DNA of 64,000 bases from Populus alba (GCF_005239225.2 NC_133301.1:1431001-1495000); one strand, 5' to 3'. Positions 11,450-24,100 are shown, counted from the first letter of the stretch. The notes: generated by a model from the sequence alone, not told the origin. Program-made: numbers and translations.

Positions 11450-12710
11450 CTTAAATGATTCATGTGTATTCTTTACATTAAGGATTGTGTGATCTAAGAT
11501 GAAGGTGAGCAAGCTAAATAGATTGCCAGCCCCGGTTAAAGATTGGGATGGTAAATTAATAAACAGTTCATCAAGAGACTCTCCTAGGAGCTTTTTATTT
11601 GTAAAATCCTACTTCTCCATCCATAAAAACTTCAATTTTTCTATAAGTCAAGATTCACAAACAAATTAAACTCCTAAAAAGGAGAAAAAAACAAGCAAAA
11701 CCCACGAACACCCATTTAAATCCTCCTCTGGTAGTTTTCTACTCGTAAAAAACCTATTTTTATCATCGAAATCTTAATGATTGGTTGAAGAAATCTTAAA
11801 GGGACATGGAATTTGCCTCAAAGGTCTCTTTCACAGCCGTATAATGGTCAAGAAGGGCATGATAAATGGTTGCTCGTGGTCTCACACTTCATATTCAATA
11901 CAAGGAAATTATGGCATTGCATGATGGGGACATTTGTATGTGCATAGATAGACTTTATAATCTCCTTTTATAATCATTAAATCACTCGAAATTCATGATT
12001 TACTAACTGACAATATTAATTCTGACGACTCGAGATAACTTTACAGCACACAATTTTGTGGCTCGGGTCTCTATTATTTTGACTAGTGTTTACAGGTATG
12101 ATGGTTTTTTTTTTTTTTTTTTTAATATAAGCATAAATCACATTTTTAAAAGCTAAAAAACTATATTTTTTACAAAAAAAAAAAATATAAGTTACACACA
12201 TATGAGATTCATGTGTGTTTGTGGAGGGACATAATTGTTGTTGTTGGACTTATCAGTTCTGAACTTTAGTTGCTAAATTCAATCTTTCATAATAACTTCA
12301 TGTACGAAATTCGTAACTCTGAAATCTAATCTAGATTGTATTTGTAGTGGAATAAAATTTGATTCATTCGATAAATTAATATTAAAGATTTGTTTTTTAA
12401 AATAAAGATATAATTAATAAAATTAATTGATTCGAATTCACTCGATAGCTTACTAATTAACCTCATAATCTAAGTAATCCAAACCCTCTTTCAGAGTCAA
12501 TTCCTATATAAAATCTACCAACTACAATCTAAACCCAAAATATGGGGTTTTGTCAAGGAATTGCTCCATTTTTTCTATACTTTTGATTAGTCTCGCAGAT
12601 GTTAGGATTAACGAAGTTTACAATCATTGTCTATTCCCAATGAGTTTTTTTTTTTTTGGTTAATCTCCCAATTATTTGATGATTGGTGTTAATTACATGG
12701 GAAGAAGTAA
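11450..12710. other. AT-rich intergenic DNA, no gene seen
   Basis: Contains a T19 run (12105-12123) and ordinary AT-rich sequence. Nothing with coding, tRNA or repeat signature beyond simple sequence was recognised. Confidence 0.5.
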
Positions 12711-12714
12711 GGTA

Positions 12715-13120
12715 TGTTTAGTATGGTAGTGTATAGTATTTTTTTAAAATATTTTTTATTTGAAAAATATATTAAAATAAGTTTTTTTCTAGATTTTTTT
12801 TTATATTAGTATATTAAAAAACACTAAAAAAATATCAATTAATTTTTTTTGATGAAAAATATATTTTTAAAATACATCTAAATACATAAAACAAAAAGAC
12901 ATGCACTACTAGTGAGAGTCAACATTGTTAATATATTAGTTAATTTTAATTAAATTTTGCATTGATTAAATGAACCTAATCAAATTTTACATCAAAAAAG
13001 ATATATGTGATGTAAATTACATTAAATTTTATAAATTTTATAAAAAGATATATTTTACATCAAAATAATAATAAAATTATTATTTTAATAAATTTCTGAA
13101 TAAAAAATATTTAAAAAATA
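12715..13120. repeat. AT-rich MITE-like repeats
   Basis: The first copy (about 12715-12900) shows TTTTTAAAATATTTTTTATT, a central TTTTATATTAGTATATTAAA, and AAATATATTTTTAAAATACA at the end. The ends are loosely complementary. A second fragment (about 13000-13120) carries AAATAAAAAATATTTAAAAA. Confidence 0.45.
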
Positions 13121-14090
13121 ACTATCAATATAGAAAAGTCCTGTGTGTTGATTCATGGAAATTCATATAAAGAAGGCAAACAACACCCTCATAATTATTA
13201 AAAAAAGTAAACGAAAAGAAAAGAAAACTAGGTGACCATACAAAAAAATTAATCGTTGAATAATATTCCTCGTGCCATGATCCCGTACATGGTGGCAAAA
13301 AATTCAAATAATCTCTATAGTTCATTGTTATATTGAGTCATCAACAAGTGATTATAGATTAAAACCATAAATAAATCAATCACATAGATTCATGCTATTT
13401 AAAACTAAATCGCGTTCATTAAGCAATTCATTCACGGGAAATTTTAAAGTTTATTTTTGGTGAAATTTATATTTAATTTTTTTATTTTGAACCATCCTTT
13501 ATCTCTCTTCAAATTAATTTATTAGTGACTACTTATACCTCTAATCACCATAAAATCGGAGAACTACATGATTTTCTCTTAAATTAAGTAAAAAAACTAA
13601 TTACTAGAAAGAACACCAAACCTCACGACAATACCTTGAAAAAATTATATTAATGATGAAAATACCATGGATAGAGGAGGTTTCATTTTATTATGGACCT
13701 AATTGAGAAGTGGGTACTTTTATCCTCGCTAATTATCTCACTTTTTTTTGTGAAATCTCGCATTATTTATCTTCAATTCATAAAAAATATACCTTCAAAT
13801 TCTCATCAATTATTAGTTAATGAAAAGTTAAAAAAATATTATTTTGATTTTTTATAATATCTCATAATTAATATATCCAGGATATGAATTGGTCAGGCCA
13901 AATCATCTAAATTTATATGTCTTAACATATTAACTTTTTATTTGATTTAATCTCAAACTTGATCTAAGATTAGGTTTAAGATTGACGACTTCACAACAAT
14001 GTATACAAGAAATTGTTTAAAGAATAAACTAATACAATGAATTTCTTTTTAAAACAAAAAAACAAAATACAAAAAGGATGTTTGAGATTG
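13120..14090. other. AT-rich intergenic DNA, no gene seen
   Basis: No conserved coding potential in any frame. The small minus-strand ORF (13125-13325) is compositionally random. Confidence 0.5.
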
Positions 14091-14094
14091 TGTA

Positions 14095-14250
14095 AAGTGT
14101 TGTAGTTTAAAATACTTTTAGCTGAGAAATACATCAAAAAAAAATGTTAAAAATATTTTTTTACATCAGTAAAATATCAAAATAATAAAAAAATATAAAA
14201 AAATTAAAATTTTAAAACATATGATTTCAACAACCGCGTTTCCAAACACA
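14095..14250. repeat. AT-rich MITE-like repeat
   Basis: The dispersed-family core (AATACTTTTAGCTGAGAAAT, then AAAAATATTTTTTTACATCA) is followed by CCGCGTTTCCAAACACAAAG. Such AAACAC ends are common at the borders of this family. Confidence 0.5.
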
Positions 14251-14279
14251 AAGTTGCGTGAAATATGAATAGCATTATA

Positions 14280-15045
14280 GCACATGTTCATTAATTAATG
14301 GGGGTGATCATCACTTAATTGGTGAAATCTAGCTCCACATTTCACAACTTATTTCATAGGCTCTCGATGTTGAATCATTGCTTCATAACTTTCCTAGATA
14401 AGGTATATCTTTTATGATAACGAGTTGTCTCCCCAAATCAATTTCAAACATGCGTGAGGCTCTCTCCTCGGCCTCCATTTTCACAAGGTCAAGCAGCTCT
14501 CAAGAACTGCCCTACAAGAGAGAAACAGCCATGATTATGATCCAACATCAAGGGCTTAGGGTTGCTTTTATCTCTTTGAAATTGTTCATGGGAAAAGACA
14601 GCCCTCTTTGTATTATAAGCCTTTGAAATTTTGCAAAAGATGCAGGAGAAAATTCTAAACGCCATCATGTAAGAATTGATGACAGTGGCTAGTTGGGGTA
14701 AGAAGATATGCTTGTCTTCTTTATGCAAGACAGGGTTTTACTGCTACAGGCTTTGCTAGAAACAAGTGCTTCAAGCAACTTTCATGGCGGATTTAGGCAA
14801 TTGTTAGTTTCTGGCGTGGATTTTAACCTTGGAAAAGCTAAAAAGGTGATTTACCTGCTTTTGTTACTGTATTGATTGATCACACCAAGAATTTAAGTTT
14901 TCTTCCTTCGCGTTTTGCTTCCTTTTGCTTTGCCAAATAGAGGGGAAAATCTCATGAGCGATGGAAGAAACTACGTGCAAAAAGGCGTGATAAAATGGTG
15001 ATTTAAAAAAAAAAAAAATAGGTGTGGAGGTATCGTCGTATCAAC
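14280..15045. other. intergenic DNA of balanced composition, no gene assigned
   Basis: This stretch is less AT-rich than its surroundings and holds short overlapping ORFs on both strands (14414-14626 plus, 14489-14728 minus). Neither has a family signature. It could be a decayed gene or an untranslated RNA, but nothing decisive is visible. Confidence 0.4.
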
Positions 15046-15049
15046 TAGT

Positions 15050-15230
15050 TTTTTATACTGCCTTTTTAAATTATTATTTTTTCTGAAAAAATCAGTTTAA
15101 TTAATTTTTTTGGTATTTTTCAATGATTTTAATGTGTTAATATCAAAAACATAAAACAAATCTTAAAAAAAATATATCATTTAGATGTATTTAAATATTT
15201 TAAAAAACACTTACTAAACACATAATTTGT
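15050..15230. repeat. AT-rich MITE-like repeat
   Basis: Recognisable arms: TTAATTTTTTTGGTATTTTT, then ATGATTTTAATGTGTTAATA, then TATTTAAATATTTTAAAAAA and a border AAACACATAA. Confidence 0.45.
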
Positions 15231-15597
15231 GTGGTCTTTGATACAATCCCACTTCTATTTTTCTAATAATTTAAATATAGATTTTTTAAAAAAAAATCCT
15301 AGATTTTAATTGTCGGAATGCATGTGTTTCTTAAAACATAATTAAGTTGATAAATTGATATATATCTTGTGTTTATTCTTATTAAAAAAAACATTATCAT
15401 CAAATAGTTTTTATATAAATACACTAGTATTTCATATATGAATAATTTGCTTAAAATTTTATCGGATACCAACTTAATCTTAATAAATAAAAATTGATAC
15501 AAGGATTCGAGATATATTTATTTTAAAAATTTAATATTAAAACTTGTTTTTTTAAAATACTTATCTATCTATTATTTTTAGAAACCTTTGAAGAAAT

Positions 15598-16112
15598 ATG
15601 ATGAAGACAAGGAGAATAATATAAAAAATAAAATGATCTTATCCAAACATTTAATTCAATTTAATTTATAAATTAAATTTAGATATATAATCAAATACAA
15701 TTACAAATATAGAATACTGATTTCAAACAACTTGTAACTTGTAAATAGTGAAAATTTCTCGTGATGAAGGCAAGGAGAATATATATAAAAAAATAAAAGA
15801 CATTAAATTTGATCTTATCCAAACATTTAAATTCAATTTATTTATAAATTAAATTTAGATATATAATCAAATACAATTACAATATAGAATATTGATTTCA
15901 AACAACTTGTAACTTTTAAATAGTGAAATTTCTCATGATAAAGACAAGGAGAATAATATAAAAAAATAAAATGAATTAGATTTTGATCTTATCCAAATAT
16001 TTAAATTTAATTTTTTTATAAATTAAATTTAGATATATAATCAAATTACAATTATAATATAAAAATATTGATTTCAAACCACTTGTAACCTGTAAATAGT
16101 GAAATTTCTGAT
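15598..16112 (+). repeat. three-copy tandem array, period 163-174 bp
   Basis: The marker AAGGAGAAT recurs at 15609, 15772 and 15946, giving periods of 163 and 174 bp. Each unit also contains CTTATCCAAA, AAATTAAATTTAGATATATA, TTGATTTCAAAC and AACTTGTAA ... TAGTGAAA. Units differ by small indels and substitutions. The third ends at about 16110, where ordinary sequence begins. Confidence 0.9.
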
Positions 16113-16550
16113 TGTTTTCTCTAGGAGATGCACAAAAATATATGGGCTACAGAGTCGTCATCGGCTCTTGGAAACCAGGTGGGCTAAAAAGATTCATGGG
16201 CTTTGCTCCAGATGCAATGTGGGGATGCAGAATTTCTCGTTATGGGATTTTGGCAATTGCCTCTTGGCCTAAACTTTATTTTCCATGCAATTGATGCGTC
16301 TAGATTGACCCATGCTCTGTAACACGTGGCCTACATCCTTGGTGGGCCACATTGTGGCTAGAGCCGAGAGGGCAACATCCGAATAAGATAAATTACTTAC
16401 AGAACCAGGCCGGTTCTTGTTGAAATCTTCCGGCCACTATGCGGCGGACTAATTCCTTACTGGATTTTATTATTATTATTATTATTAATTATTATTATTA
16501 TTTTACTTGTATTTGCTTAGGGGTGGACACTATTTAATACAATAAATAAG
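16113..16550. other. intergenic DNA with an (ATT)n microsatellite
   Basis: Balanced-composition DNA with no supported gene; the ORF at 16112-16294 lacks family features. A (TAT)n tract with one interruption occupies about 16467-16502. Confidence 0.6.
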
Positions 16551-16762
16551 GGTCTAGCCCATTGGTCAACAGCAAAGCTTGTCTTTGCGAAGGTCCTGGG
16601 TTCGATCCTCAAGAGTACCAGTCTGTCACCCCCGCGGTGCCTTACCTGCCTACTGGGCTTGCAGGATGTTCAGTGGGCCCGGGGAATAGTCGTGGTGCGC
16701 GTAAGTTGGCCCGGACACCCCGGGTTACCAAAAAAAATAATAATAATAATAATAATAATAAG
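16551..16762 (+). mobile_element. tRNA-derived SINE
   Basis: The head is tRNA-like, with an A-box-like TAGCCCATTGG near the 5' end and a B box GGTTCGATCC at about 16600. The body ends with GGCTTGCAGGATGTTCAGTG and GTAAGTTGGCCCGGACACC, followed by a CCAAAAAAAATAATAATAAT tail. The same 3' body occurs at 38188-38391 and 38721-38924. A target-site duplication is not clear because the 3' flank is (AAT)n. It is non-coding, despite an open frame across it. Confidence 0.85.
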
Positions 16763-16764
16763 AA

Positions 16765-17590
16765 TTAAAACAAGAAAAAAAAAATTTAACAAAAAAAAAG
16801 CTACAAAAAAAAAGTGATTGAAAATATGTAAAAAGCTGCAATATTTTCATTAATTATCAAAAGTCTCTTTAATATTTAAAAAAATTAAGGTATTAATGCT
16901 AAAACCCTAACTAGAATAAATGATTAGGTTTATGACTCACTAAATAAAATACCCAACAATAATTAAATAAAACCCAGCAAATAAAGCTAAATTAATAAAA
17001 CAAAACTAAAATTTATATAAATTAAACCTAAAACATAAGTTAAAGCTCAATCTCTCAATTGTTTTGGGCTATCTTTCATCATTTATGATCATTCATGTGC
17101 ATAAATAATTTTTCGGGTTTGATATCCCCATCACTATCACACTACAATATCCCAACTGTTACCCCTTAAAAAAAACATAATTTAAAAATTGGAATCCATT
17201 GAAAATCTTATTTTGATTTTATTTTTCTAATATATTATATATGGATGAACTCGTAATTTGATCAGAACTTGAATACTAATAGCTGATTTTACTTTATAAT
17301 ATAAATAAAATAATGCTTTCAAATGGAAGTAACACCAGCACGCCTCGCATCACTAATTTTCACACATGAAAAATACTAGGAAGATCTCTTGGATCATAGT
17401 GGATCTTCCACTAAGTGTTAAAAAAAACACAAACGTGGACGGTTAATGGAGAACCCAAAACCAAAATCTGTTGACCCATTGGACGGTGAGTTCCCCACTC
17501 GGCCACTCACAAAATCCAACCAGTGCCTGGCTTATGCACCACATGTTCTCTAGCACGACAAAGTTGTCAACTTTTCATGGTGGTCTTGAT
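16765..17590. other. AT-rich intergenic DNA, no gene seen
   Basis: Sequence beyond the SINE tail with no coding or structural signal that can be supported. Confidence 0.5.
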
Positions 17591-17594
17591 TGTT

Positions 17595-17745
17595 TTTACG
17601 TTTTAAACATGTTTTTAAATATTTTTATTTTTTTATTTTAAATTAATATATTTTTGGTATTTTTAGAATATTTTAATGTATTTCTAAATAAAAAAATTAA
17701 AAAATAATTATAATCACACTATCAAACACTCTTGTAAAACTATAC
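17595..17745. repeat. AT-rich MITE-like repeat
   Basis: Carries GTTTTAAACATGTTTTTAAA, TATATTTTTGGTATTTTTAG and a TATCAAACACTC border, matching the dispersed family. Confidence 0.5.
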
Positions 17746-18039
17746 AAACAATTCTGGATAAATATCATATGATGATCATCTCGTACATTTGAACATGGAT
17801 GTTTGTAGAAAAAAAAATCAACACAAAGATGTTATCACATTCTTTTTTTTTATGTGAGCCTGAATACTAGTTTCATATAAAAAAAAGTTGAGATTTAAAA
17901 TATTTCATTGAATTGGCATAGATTTTGATTAGATTGTAGAGTTTTCTTCTTTTTAAGTATTATGGGAGCAGCTTGGTAAAGGATTTCTATTTGATAAATA
18001 TCAGTTTAATGAACCAAAACTAGGTATTTGTTTAGCACT

Positions 18040-18205
18040 GTATTAATTTCTGTTTTTCAAAATATTTTGATTGGATGTGATGTTTTTATAAAGTTTTTTA
18101 TTATTTTAATGTGTTAATGTTTAAAAAATATTTTAATTAAAAAATAATTTTAAAAAATATTATACATTATATTACCAAACAAATATATCTCTAAAAAAAA
18201 TTATA
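18040..18205. repeat. AT-rich MITE-like repeat
   Basis: Starts near TTAGCACTGTATTAATTTCT and ends near ATATTACCAAACAAATAT. Its T-rich left arm and A-rich right arm are typical of the dispersed family. Confidence 0.5.
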
Positions 18206-18326
18206 AAATAACTTAATCGTGATAGATATGAAATGATTTATACCGAAAGGTAACTGCAATTTTGTTAGGAAAATATGGTCTCCATGATTTTTTTGATAAA
18301 TACATACCATATAGACATATTAACCA

Positions 18327-18628
18327 GTTTAAAGTATAGTTTTTAGATTCGATCCAGTGGTCAATTCAGTCCAAAGCCTGGGTTTCGGGTTTTGACTGGG
18401 TCATTTGGATCAATTTTTTTTTTTTTTAAAAAAATCAAAATAACATCGTTTTAGTAAAAAAAAAAATGAAACTTAGTGGGTTGCAACCATGTTGTGCCGA
18501 GTTAATTAGCTATGTCATATTAGGTTTTTCCTTTTCCTGTTTTTTTTTTCAACTCGATCCAGTTCCAGCCTCAGGTTGGTGGATCTGCCCACCGGGGTGG
18601 ACCTGGTTTTAAAACTATGGTTTAAAAG
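18327..18628. mobile_element. MITE-like element with imperfect terminal inverted repeats
   Basis: The left end (18327-18344, GTTTAAAGTATAGTTTTT) is the imperfect reverse complement of the right end (18611-18627, AAAACTATGGTTTAAAA). The interior has GATCCAGTGGTCAATTCAGT on the left and CTCGATCCAGTTCCAGCCTC on the right. There is no transposase ORF and no obvious target-site duplication, so a non-autonomous, aged element is likely. Confidence 0.55.
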
Positions 18629-18629
18629 C

Positions 18630-19704
18630 TATTTTGAAATCACAATTTAATTATTCATTAAAGTATAAAATGGAAAATTTAAAATAAACAATGAACTTAT
18701 TTATCACGGAGATAAGTAAGGTTGTCATTCAAATTAAAATATATTGATATCAACCCAACAATCATAACTGATAAATGACAAGCCTCGCTTGAAAATTTGC
18801 TGAATGAATCTGCCACCATTCGATACTATATTTATTTAAATAAAATCATATGAAATAATAAATACATTGCATTAAAATTAATATAATTTACATTAATATT
18901 TCCATACCTCTTTTCCATTTTTAAGATACTTAATCAATATCACTATATAAATAGAAGGGTTAATGATTCAATTTATTCCTTATACAATGACATATTTTTC
19001 TAATATATTTTTATATTTTTCTTCAAAGCAGTTTACTATATCTACAATTAGGATAGATTTTACCTAGAAATATGTAAAATTTGGTTTTTAAAGTGTTTTT
19101 TTTGTTTCGAAAATACATTAAAAATATAACATTAATCAAGTAATTAGAAAGTTTGGTAAATTTATTTGGATAAATTAACATGAATATCCCGCTGGGATGA
19201 TGAAATAGAAATTTAGCATATATTTTGGGATAAATTTCTTAAATCAGATATATAAAGATAATTAGAGAAATACCTTGATATATCAGGACAAATTGAGCTA
19301 CCAACTTAAATATTCCTGCTAGGGCAAGAAGCCAATAACATATTACATGCATGGATTTTAACATAGATTCAAACCAAAATCCAACCAAACTAATCCCACG
19401 AAAAGAAGTGGTCATCTCCGTCCCACTTTCACAACTTGTCTCCGTTCTTTCCAAAGAACATCCTTTTCTTCCAAGAAAAATGTTACCGGAATCTACCCCC
19501 TCTCTCTCTACAGTATCTAAATCTCCTCACTGTCTCTCACGGCCACAATATCAAACACTTAACGATCACCTCTCTCTCTAACATTTTATCTTAAAGCAAT
19601 TATCTTTCTTGCTATAACCCATTTGTTTTTACATGTTAAAGACCACATGGAATGCTTAATTATCCTCTAATAACTTGGAAGTCTGCAACCTTTTCTGTCT
19701 CACA
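18630..19704. other. upstream region of the MGDG synthase gene
   Basis: AT-rich to about 19330, then a less AT-rich, CT-rich stretch (19380-19590, with TCTCTCTCTACAG and CCTCTCTCTCTAAC) that probably contains the promoter and 5' leader of the downstream gene. No single promoter element can be fixed. Confidence 0.45.
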
Positions 19705-22700
19705 ATGCATAACCCCTCGGCAGTAACCACCACCCAAGAATCAGGCTCTGTCTTTGAATTTGTAGCTCAAATGGGTGGCTTTGCTTTTAATAGAGCAGTT
19801 CAAAGCATAAACTCAAATGGGTTATCTTTTTCTAGGTCAGATTTTCTGTTTTTTGATAGCCCGGTTGGTCTAAAAACGAGAAAGGTTAATGCTTCATTGA
19901 GTTTGAGTAGTAGAAGTGGTTTTAGAAGTGTTTGGAGTGAATTTAATAGGACTATTAGGCTCCATTCCGAGAGAATCCCAATTGGATTTGCTTCAGTTCA
20001 GATTGGTTCAGGAGATAATTATGGTAATAATAATATAGGTAGCAATGATGGTAATAATACTAATGGGTTAAGAGATGATGGATGTGGTGTTTTGGTGGAT
20101 GATGGTGTGCGTTTGAATGGTGTAGAAGGTGGGAGTCCTAAAAGGGTTCTCATTTTGATGAGTGATACTGGTGGTGGTCATAGAGCTTCTGCTGAGGCTA
20201 TTAGGGCTGCCTTCAATGAAGAATTTGGTGATGATTATCAGGTCAGTTTTTCTAATACGATACTATATAAATTTGCTTTCATTGCTTAGGGAATATCCCG
20301 GTGCATTTGCTAATAGGGAACCTGAGAAAATGACAATTTATGTTCTTTCAAGTGTTGGGCAGCTATTATGTTAATTGAATTTCTAGATGTTGGTTTATGA
20401 TAATGAAAGTAATGAAAAAAGAAAGGACTGTGTATCCAGTTCTTTTTCTTTCTTTATTTTATTTTTGTGGTTTGTGAGCAATTTAGCGTAGAGTCTAGAG
20501 AGGGGTGGTGGTTAGTTGATGATTGGATGCGTTTATGTTGATCACTTTCTGTGTGTTAAGAGTGCATGTCGCAGGTGTTTATTACTGATTTGTGGTCAGA
20601 ACATACGCCTTGGCCTTTTAATCAATTGCCCAGAAGCTATAATTTCCTGGTGAAACATGAGGCATTGTGGAAAATGACATATTATGGAACTGCACCACGT
20701 GTGATTCATCAATCTAATTTTGCTGCAACTTCAACATTTATAGCTCGGTGGGACTTTCTATCTTCTATATATATCTGTTAGTTATATTTCCAAGAGCAAC
20801 ATCAGCTTTTGTTTTATCATATATTCTTGGTGGAAAAAAAGGCACTATCAGTTATAATTCCCATTGGGCAACTCTAATGACCAAATTTTGTTTGTATTTC
20901 TTGTCCTGATTCTTCATCATTTTCTCAGATGTTGAACTTATATTGTTTGTTCAGGATAGTTTCTATGGTAGCATGCAATTCTGTTCTTATTTGATCATTA
21001 ATTTCTGTTTGTGGTAGAGAGGTTGCAAAAGGATTGATGAAATACCAGCCTGACATCATTATCAGTGTCCATCCACTGATGCAACATGTTCCTCTTCATA
21101 TATTGAGGGCAAAGGGACTTTTACAGAAGATAGTTTTTACCACTGTTGTCACCGATCTAAGCACTTGTCATCCTACATGGTTGATTCTGTATATGTTGTT
21201 TTTGTTGTTTTAACGGTACCTCATTATTAGAATTTTGATATCTTACATCTGTATGGTTAGGTTCCATAAGCTTGTGACGAGATGTTATTGCCCATCAACA
21301 GATGTATCAAAGAGGGCAATGAAAGCTGGGCTCAAACCCTCACAGATTAAGGTTTATGGCCTTCCTGTACGGCCTTCTTTTGTGAAGCCTGTTAGACCAA
21401 AGGTTGGTCATCATTCTAGTTGATTACTTACCTATTTCTCTTGGGCTCTTGGCAGCCTGATGTATTAACATTGCACCAGTATTTAACAGTTCTATTCTCA
21501 GGAACATGGCTTTTACATTGAAGTTATGTTTTTGTCTATGCAAACTTGAAGTTGAAGTAATAAATGATATCGAGCAGGTTCCTTAGAAAGACAAATTGAC
21601 TTGATAAAACTTGACCCTAGGCATGAAAAATGAAGTCATTTATTTAACTCATTTAGCTTATTTCACTTGGATTTATTAGGGTGAATTAAGAAGGGAACTA
21701 GGAATGGATGAGGATCTTCCAGCTGTGTTACTGATGGGAGGAGGGGAAGGGATGGGTCCCATTGAGGCAACTGCAAGAGCACTTGCGGATTCATTATATG
21801 ATGAGAATCTTGGAAAGCCAAAAGGTCAAGTCCTCGTGATATGTGGTCGCAACAAAAAGCTCACTAACAGATTACTCTCGATTGATTGGAAGGTTCCGGT
21901 CAAGGTATCAACTTATTATTTTTTTCTCTCCCAATCAGAGTCTCATGATTTTTCCAGTTGAACTCTAGACTCTCTGTGTCACGGGGTTAGGCAGTGCTTG
22001 CTACCCAATAGTCTTTTTCTACTTCTGCACGACAATGATTCGCATCCTCTTTAAATAATCCACTGCTGTCTTCTCATTGATATAGTCCATCAACATACTG
22101 CAGCAGTCATTTGGATGACTATAGTGTAGGGATTTTACATCTCTTTCATATGCACAAGGCATTAAGCATCCTTGTGCATTCGTAGCCAGCCACAAAGGCA
22201 TGCATAGTACTGAAAATGATGCTCCATCATATAGGTGGAGGGTTTTGTCACTAAAATGGAGGAGTGCATGGGTGCTTGTGACTGTATTATCACAAAGGTT
22301 AGCTTCCCATGACTCTGCTGTTATTTTTTCTTCAGTCTCGTTATTATCTGCCATCTTGTAATAACTATGTTTCTGCAGGCTGGACCAGGGACTATTGCAG
22401 AAGCAATGATTCGAGGTCTTCCCATAATTTTGAATGATTACATTGCTGGACAAGTAAGTCGGCTAAATTTATTGTAGACTTCAGCATATTATATGCTGTA
22501 ATCAGGCTTGAGCTTCGATTGGTTTTGGCAATGCTGCTCTAGCATACGGAAATCCCTCATTGGCAAACCTGCAATTCTGACAATTGTAGGAAGTTCTATC
22601 CTTCCTGAATTCAGGAAATTGTGCATTGAGGAAATTAAGTATATTGAAGTCTGTTATGGAAAGGGCCCGAAGCTAGGAATATGATGCTTGGTACTGAATT

Positions 22701-23267
22701 CAGCCAAAGTAAAGTCATAAGCATTATCCCTCAGGGCGTTCATTGCATTTATTGACCTCCATGTCCATCTTGCTAAGATCTCTAAGAAATGACTCAAGTC
22801 AACCTCTTGTTTGTATCATACCTATTAGAGTGATCGGTATCAGACAAGGTTGAATTACCATTTAAGATGCCCCTTTCTCCTGTATCTGCAAGGATTCTGC
22901 ATAATATGTTTCTATTACGTGGATGGAATGTTAGATAATGGGTATCCTGAATACTTTCTTCTTGAAGCAGCACTTTGCAGGTCCCCGACTGGGCATGCTT
23001 TTAACTCTCACCTGATCTTTGATAATACAGGAAGTAGGCAACGTGCCTCATGTGGTGGAGAATGGATGCGGGAAGTTCTCAAAATCACCGAAAGAGATTG
23101 CAAAGATTGTTGCAGAATGGTTTGGTCCGAAGGCAGATGAACTCAGGGCCATGTCACAAAATGCACTGAAGCTGGCCAGACCTGATTCTGTATTCAAGAT
23201 TGTCCATGATCTCCATGAGCTGGTTAGACACAGAAATTTTGTCCCCCAGTATTCCTGTGCAACTTGA
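19705..23267 (+). CDS. MGD1: monogalactosyldiacylglycerol (MGDG) synthase, type A
   Basis: Transfers galactose from UDP-galactose to diacylglycerol to make MGDG, the main thylakoid lipid. The family acts at the plastid inner envelope and is GT28. Eight coding exons: 19705-20241, 20575-20747, 21018-21179, 21261-21402, 21680-21904, 22235-22297, 22379-22453 and 23031-23267. They join in frame to 537 aa, close to the ~533 aa of Arabidopsis MGD1. The N-terminal domain has the [15 protein letters not shown] motif (residues 152-166, with H159). The C-terminal nucleotide-sugar domain has [19 protein letters not shown] and [20 protein letters not shown] long Ser-rich N-terminus with an Asn/Gly-rich linker fits a transit peptide and the type A (MGD1) class rather than the shorter MGD2/3. 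The start is the ATG of MHNPSAV, which resembles MGD1. A TTG ten codons upstream is open but unlikely. Orthology to MGD1 is from similarity recalled, not searched. Confidence 0.95.
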
Positions 23268-24100
23268 CATTTTTCAACACCTATCAATTTTGACGAGCTC
23301 AGAGTGGTGTATAGTGGGTTAACCCAAGGCCTGTTGAGCCTCCAATTGGAACCAAAAAACGAAAAATAGATTTGCATTTTCTATCTCATATCATTCGATG
23401 ACATTGTATTTTCTCTCCTTCCTTTTTTTTTTCCTTTTTTTTTTTTCATGAATGTTTGAGAATGATAATGTTGTTATTTTTTAAAAAGATTTTTTTGTTT
23501 GAAAATACATCAAAATAATTCTTTTTTAATAGAATTATTTTTTATATAAAGATATTAAAATAATCTAAAACCATAAAAAAAAAAAAAAAAAAAAATAGTC
23601 CCGTTCTTCCTTTCTTTCTGGCTAGATGCAGTGTATTAATCATCACGAAATAGTCCCTCAATACAGTCAAATCCTACAAGGAGGATTTACCATTTAATTG
23701 AATCAACCAAGGATCCGTTTAGAAACAAGATTACAATTGTGTTTCCTAGTGAGAATCATCATTTTAATGCTTTTCACTAGAAAACGGGTACTAAGAAGAT
23801 GACATGAGGATTAAAAGGAAGAAAGGCAACAAAAAAACAATTATAAGAGGGTCAATTTGGCAAGGAAAAAGTATGCATAGGAGTAAAAATGACAAAAAAC
23901 AAGTAGGGGGACCAATTGTGATTTTTGACCTACCTGTGTACTTGGGCCAAGTATGATATGACGGGGCTGAGAGAAATCTAAGAGCCCATTAAAGATCTAT
24001 AAAAACCCTCAACACCACGGTGTTCCTCACCATCTCTCAAAAACCCTAGATGACTGCAAAGCAGCTTTTATGTATTTTCCATCTTGTGTCTTTTCTGTTT
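23268..24100. other. 3' flank of MGD1 and intergenic repeats
   Basis: Contains the likely 3' UTR (to about 23430), an AT-rich MITE-like copy (about 23470-23600) and then balanced sequence. At about 23990-24050 there is TCTATAAAAACCCTCAACAC and AAAAACCCTAGATGAC, resembling a TATA box and leader such as those in LTRs or genes. No gene or second LTR was found to explain it. Confidence 0.45.

Noticed and set aside
16562..16768. 68-codon ORF
   Set aside because: It is the SINE body read through; its poly-Asn end is the (AAT)n tail.
19675..19704. Upstream TTG extension of MGD1
   Set aside because: Non-ATG start; the downstream ATG matches the family N-terminus.
22019..22453. 144-codon minus-strand ORF
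   Set aside because: Antisense to two MGD1 exons and their introns; open by chance.
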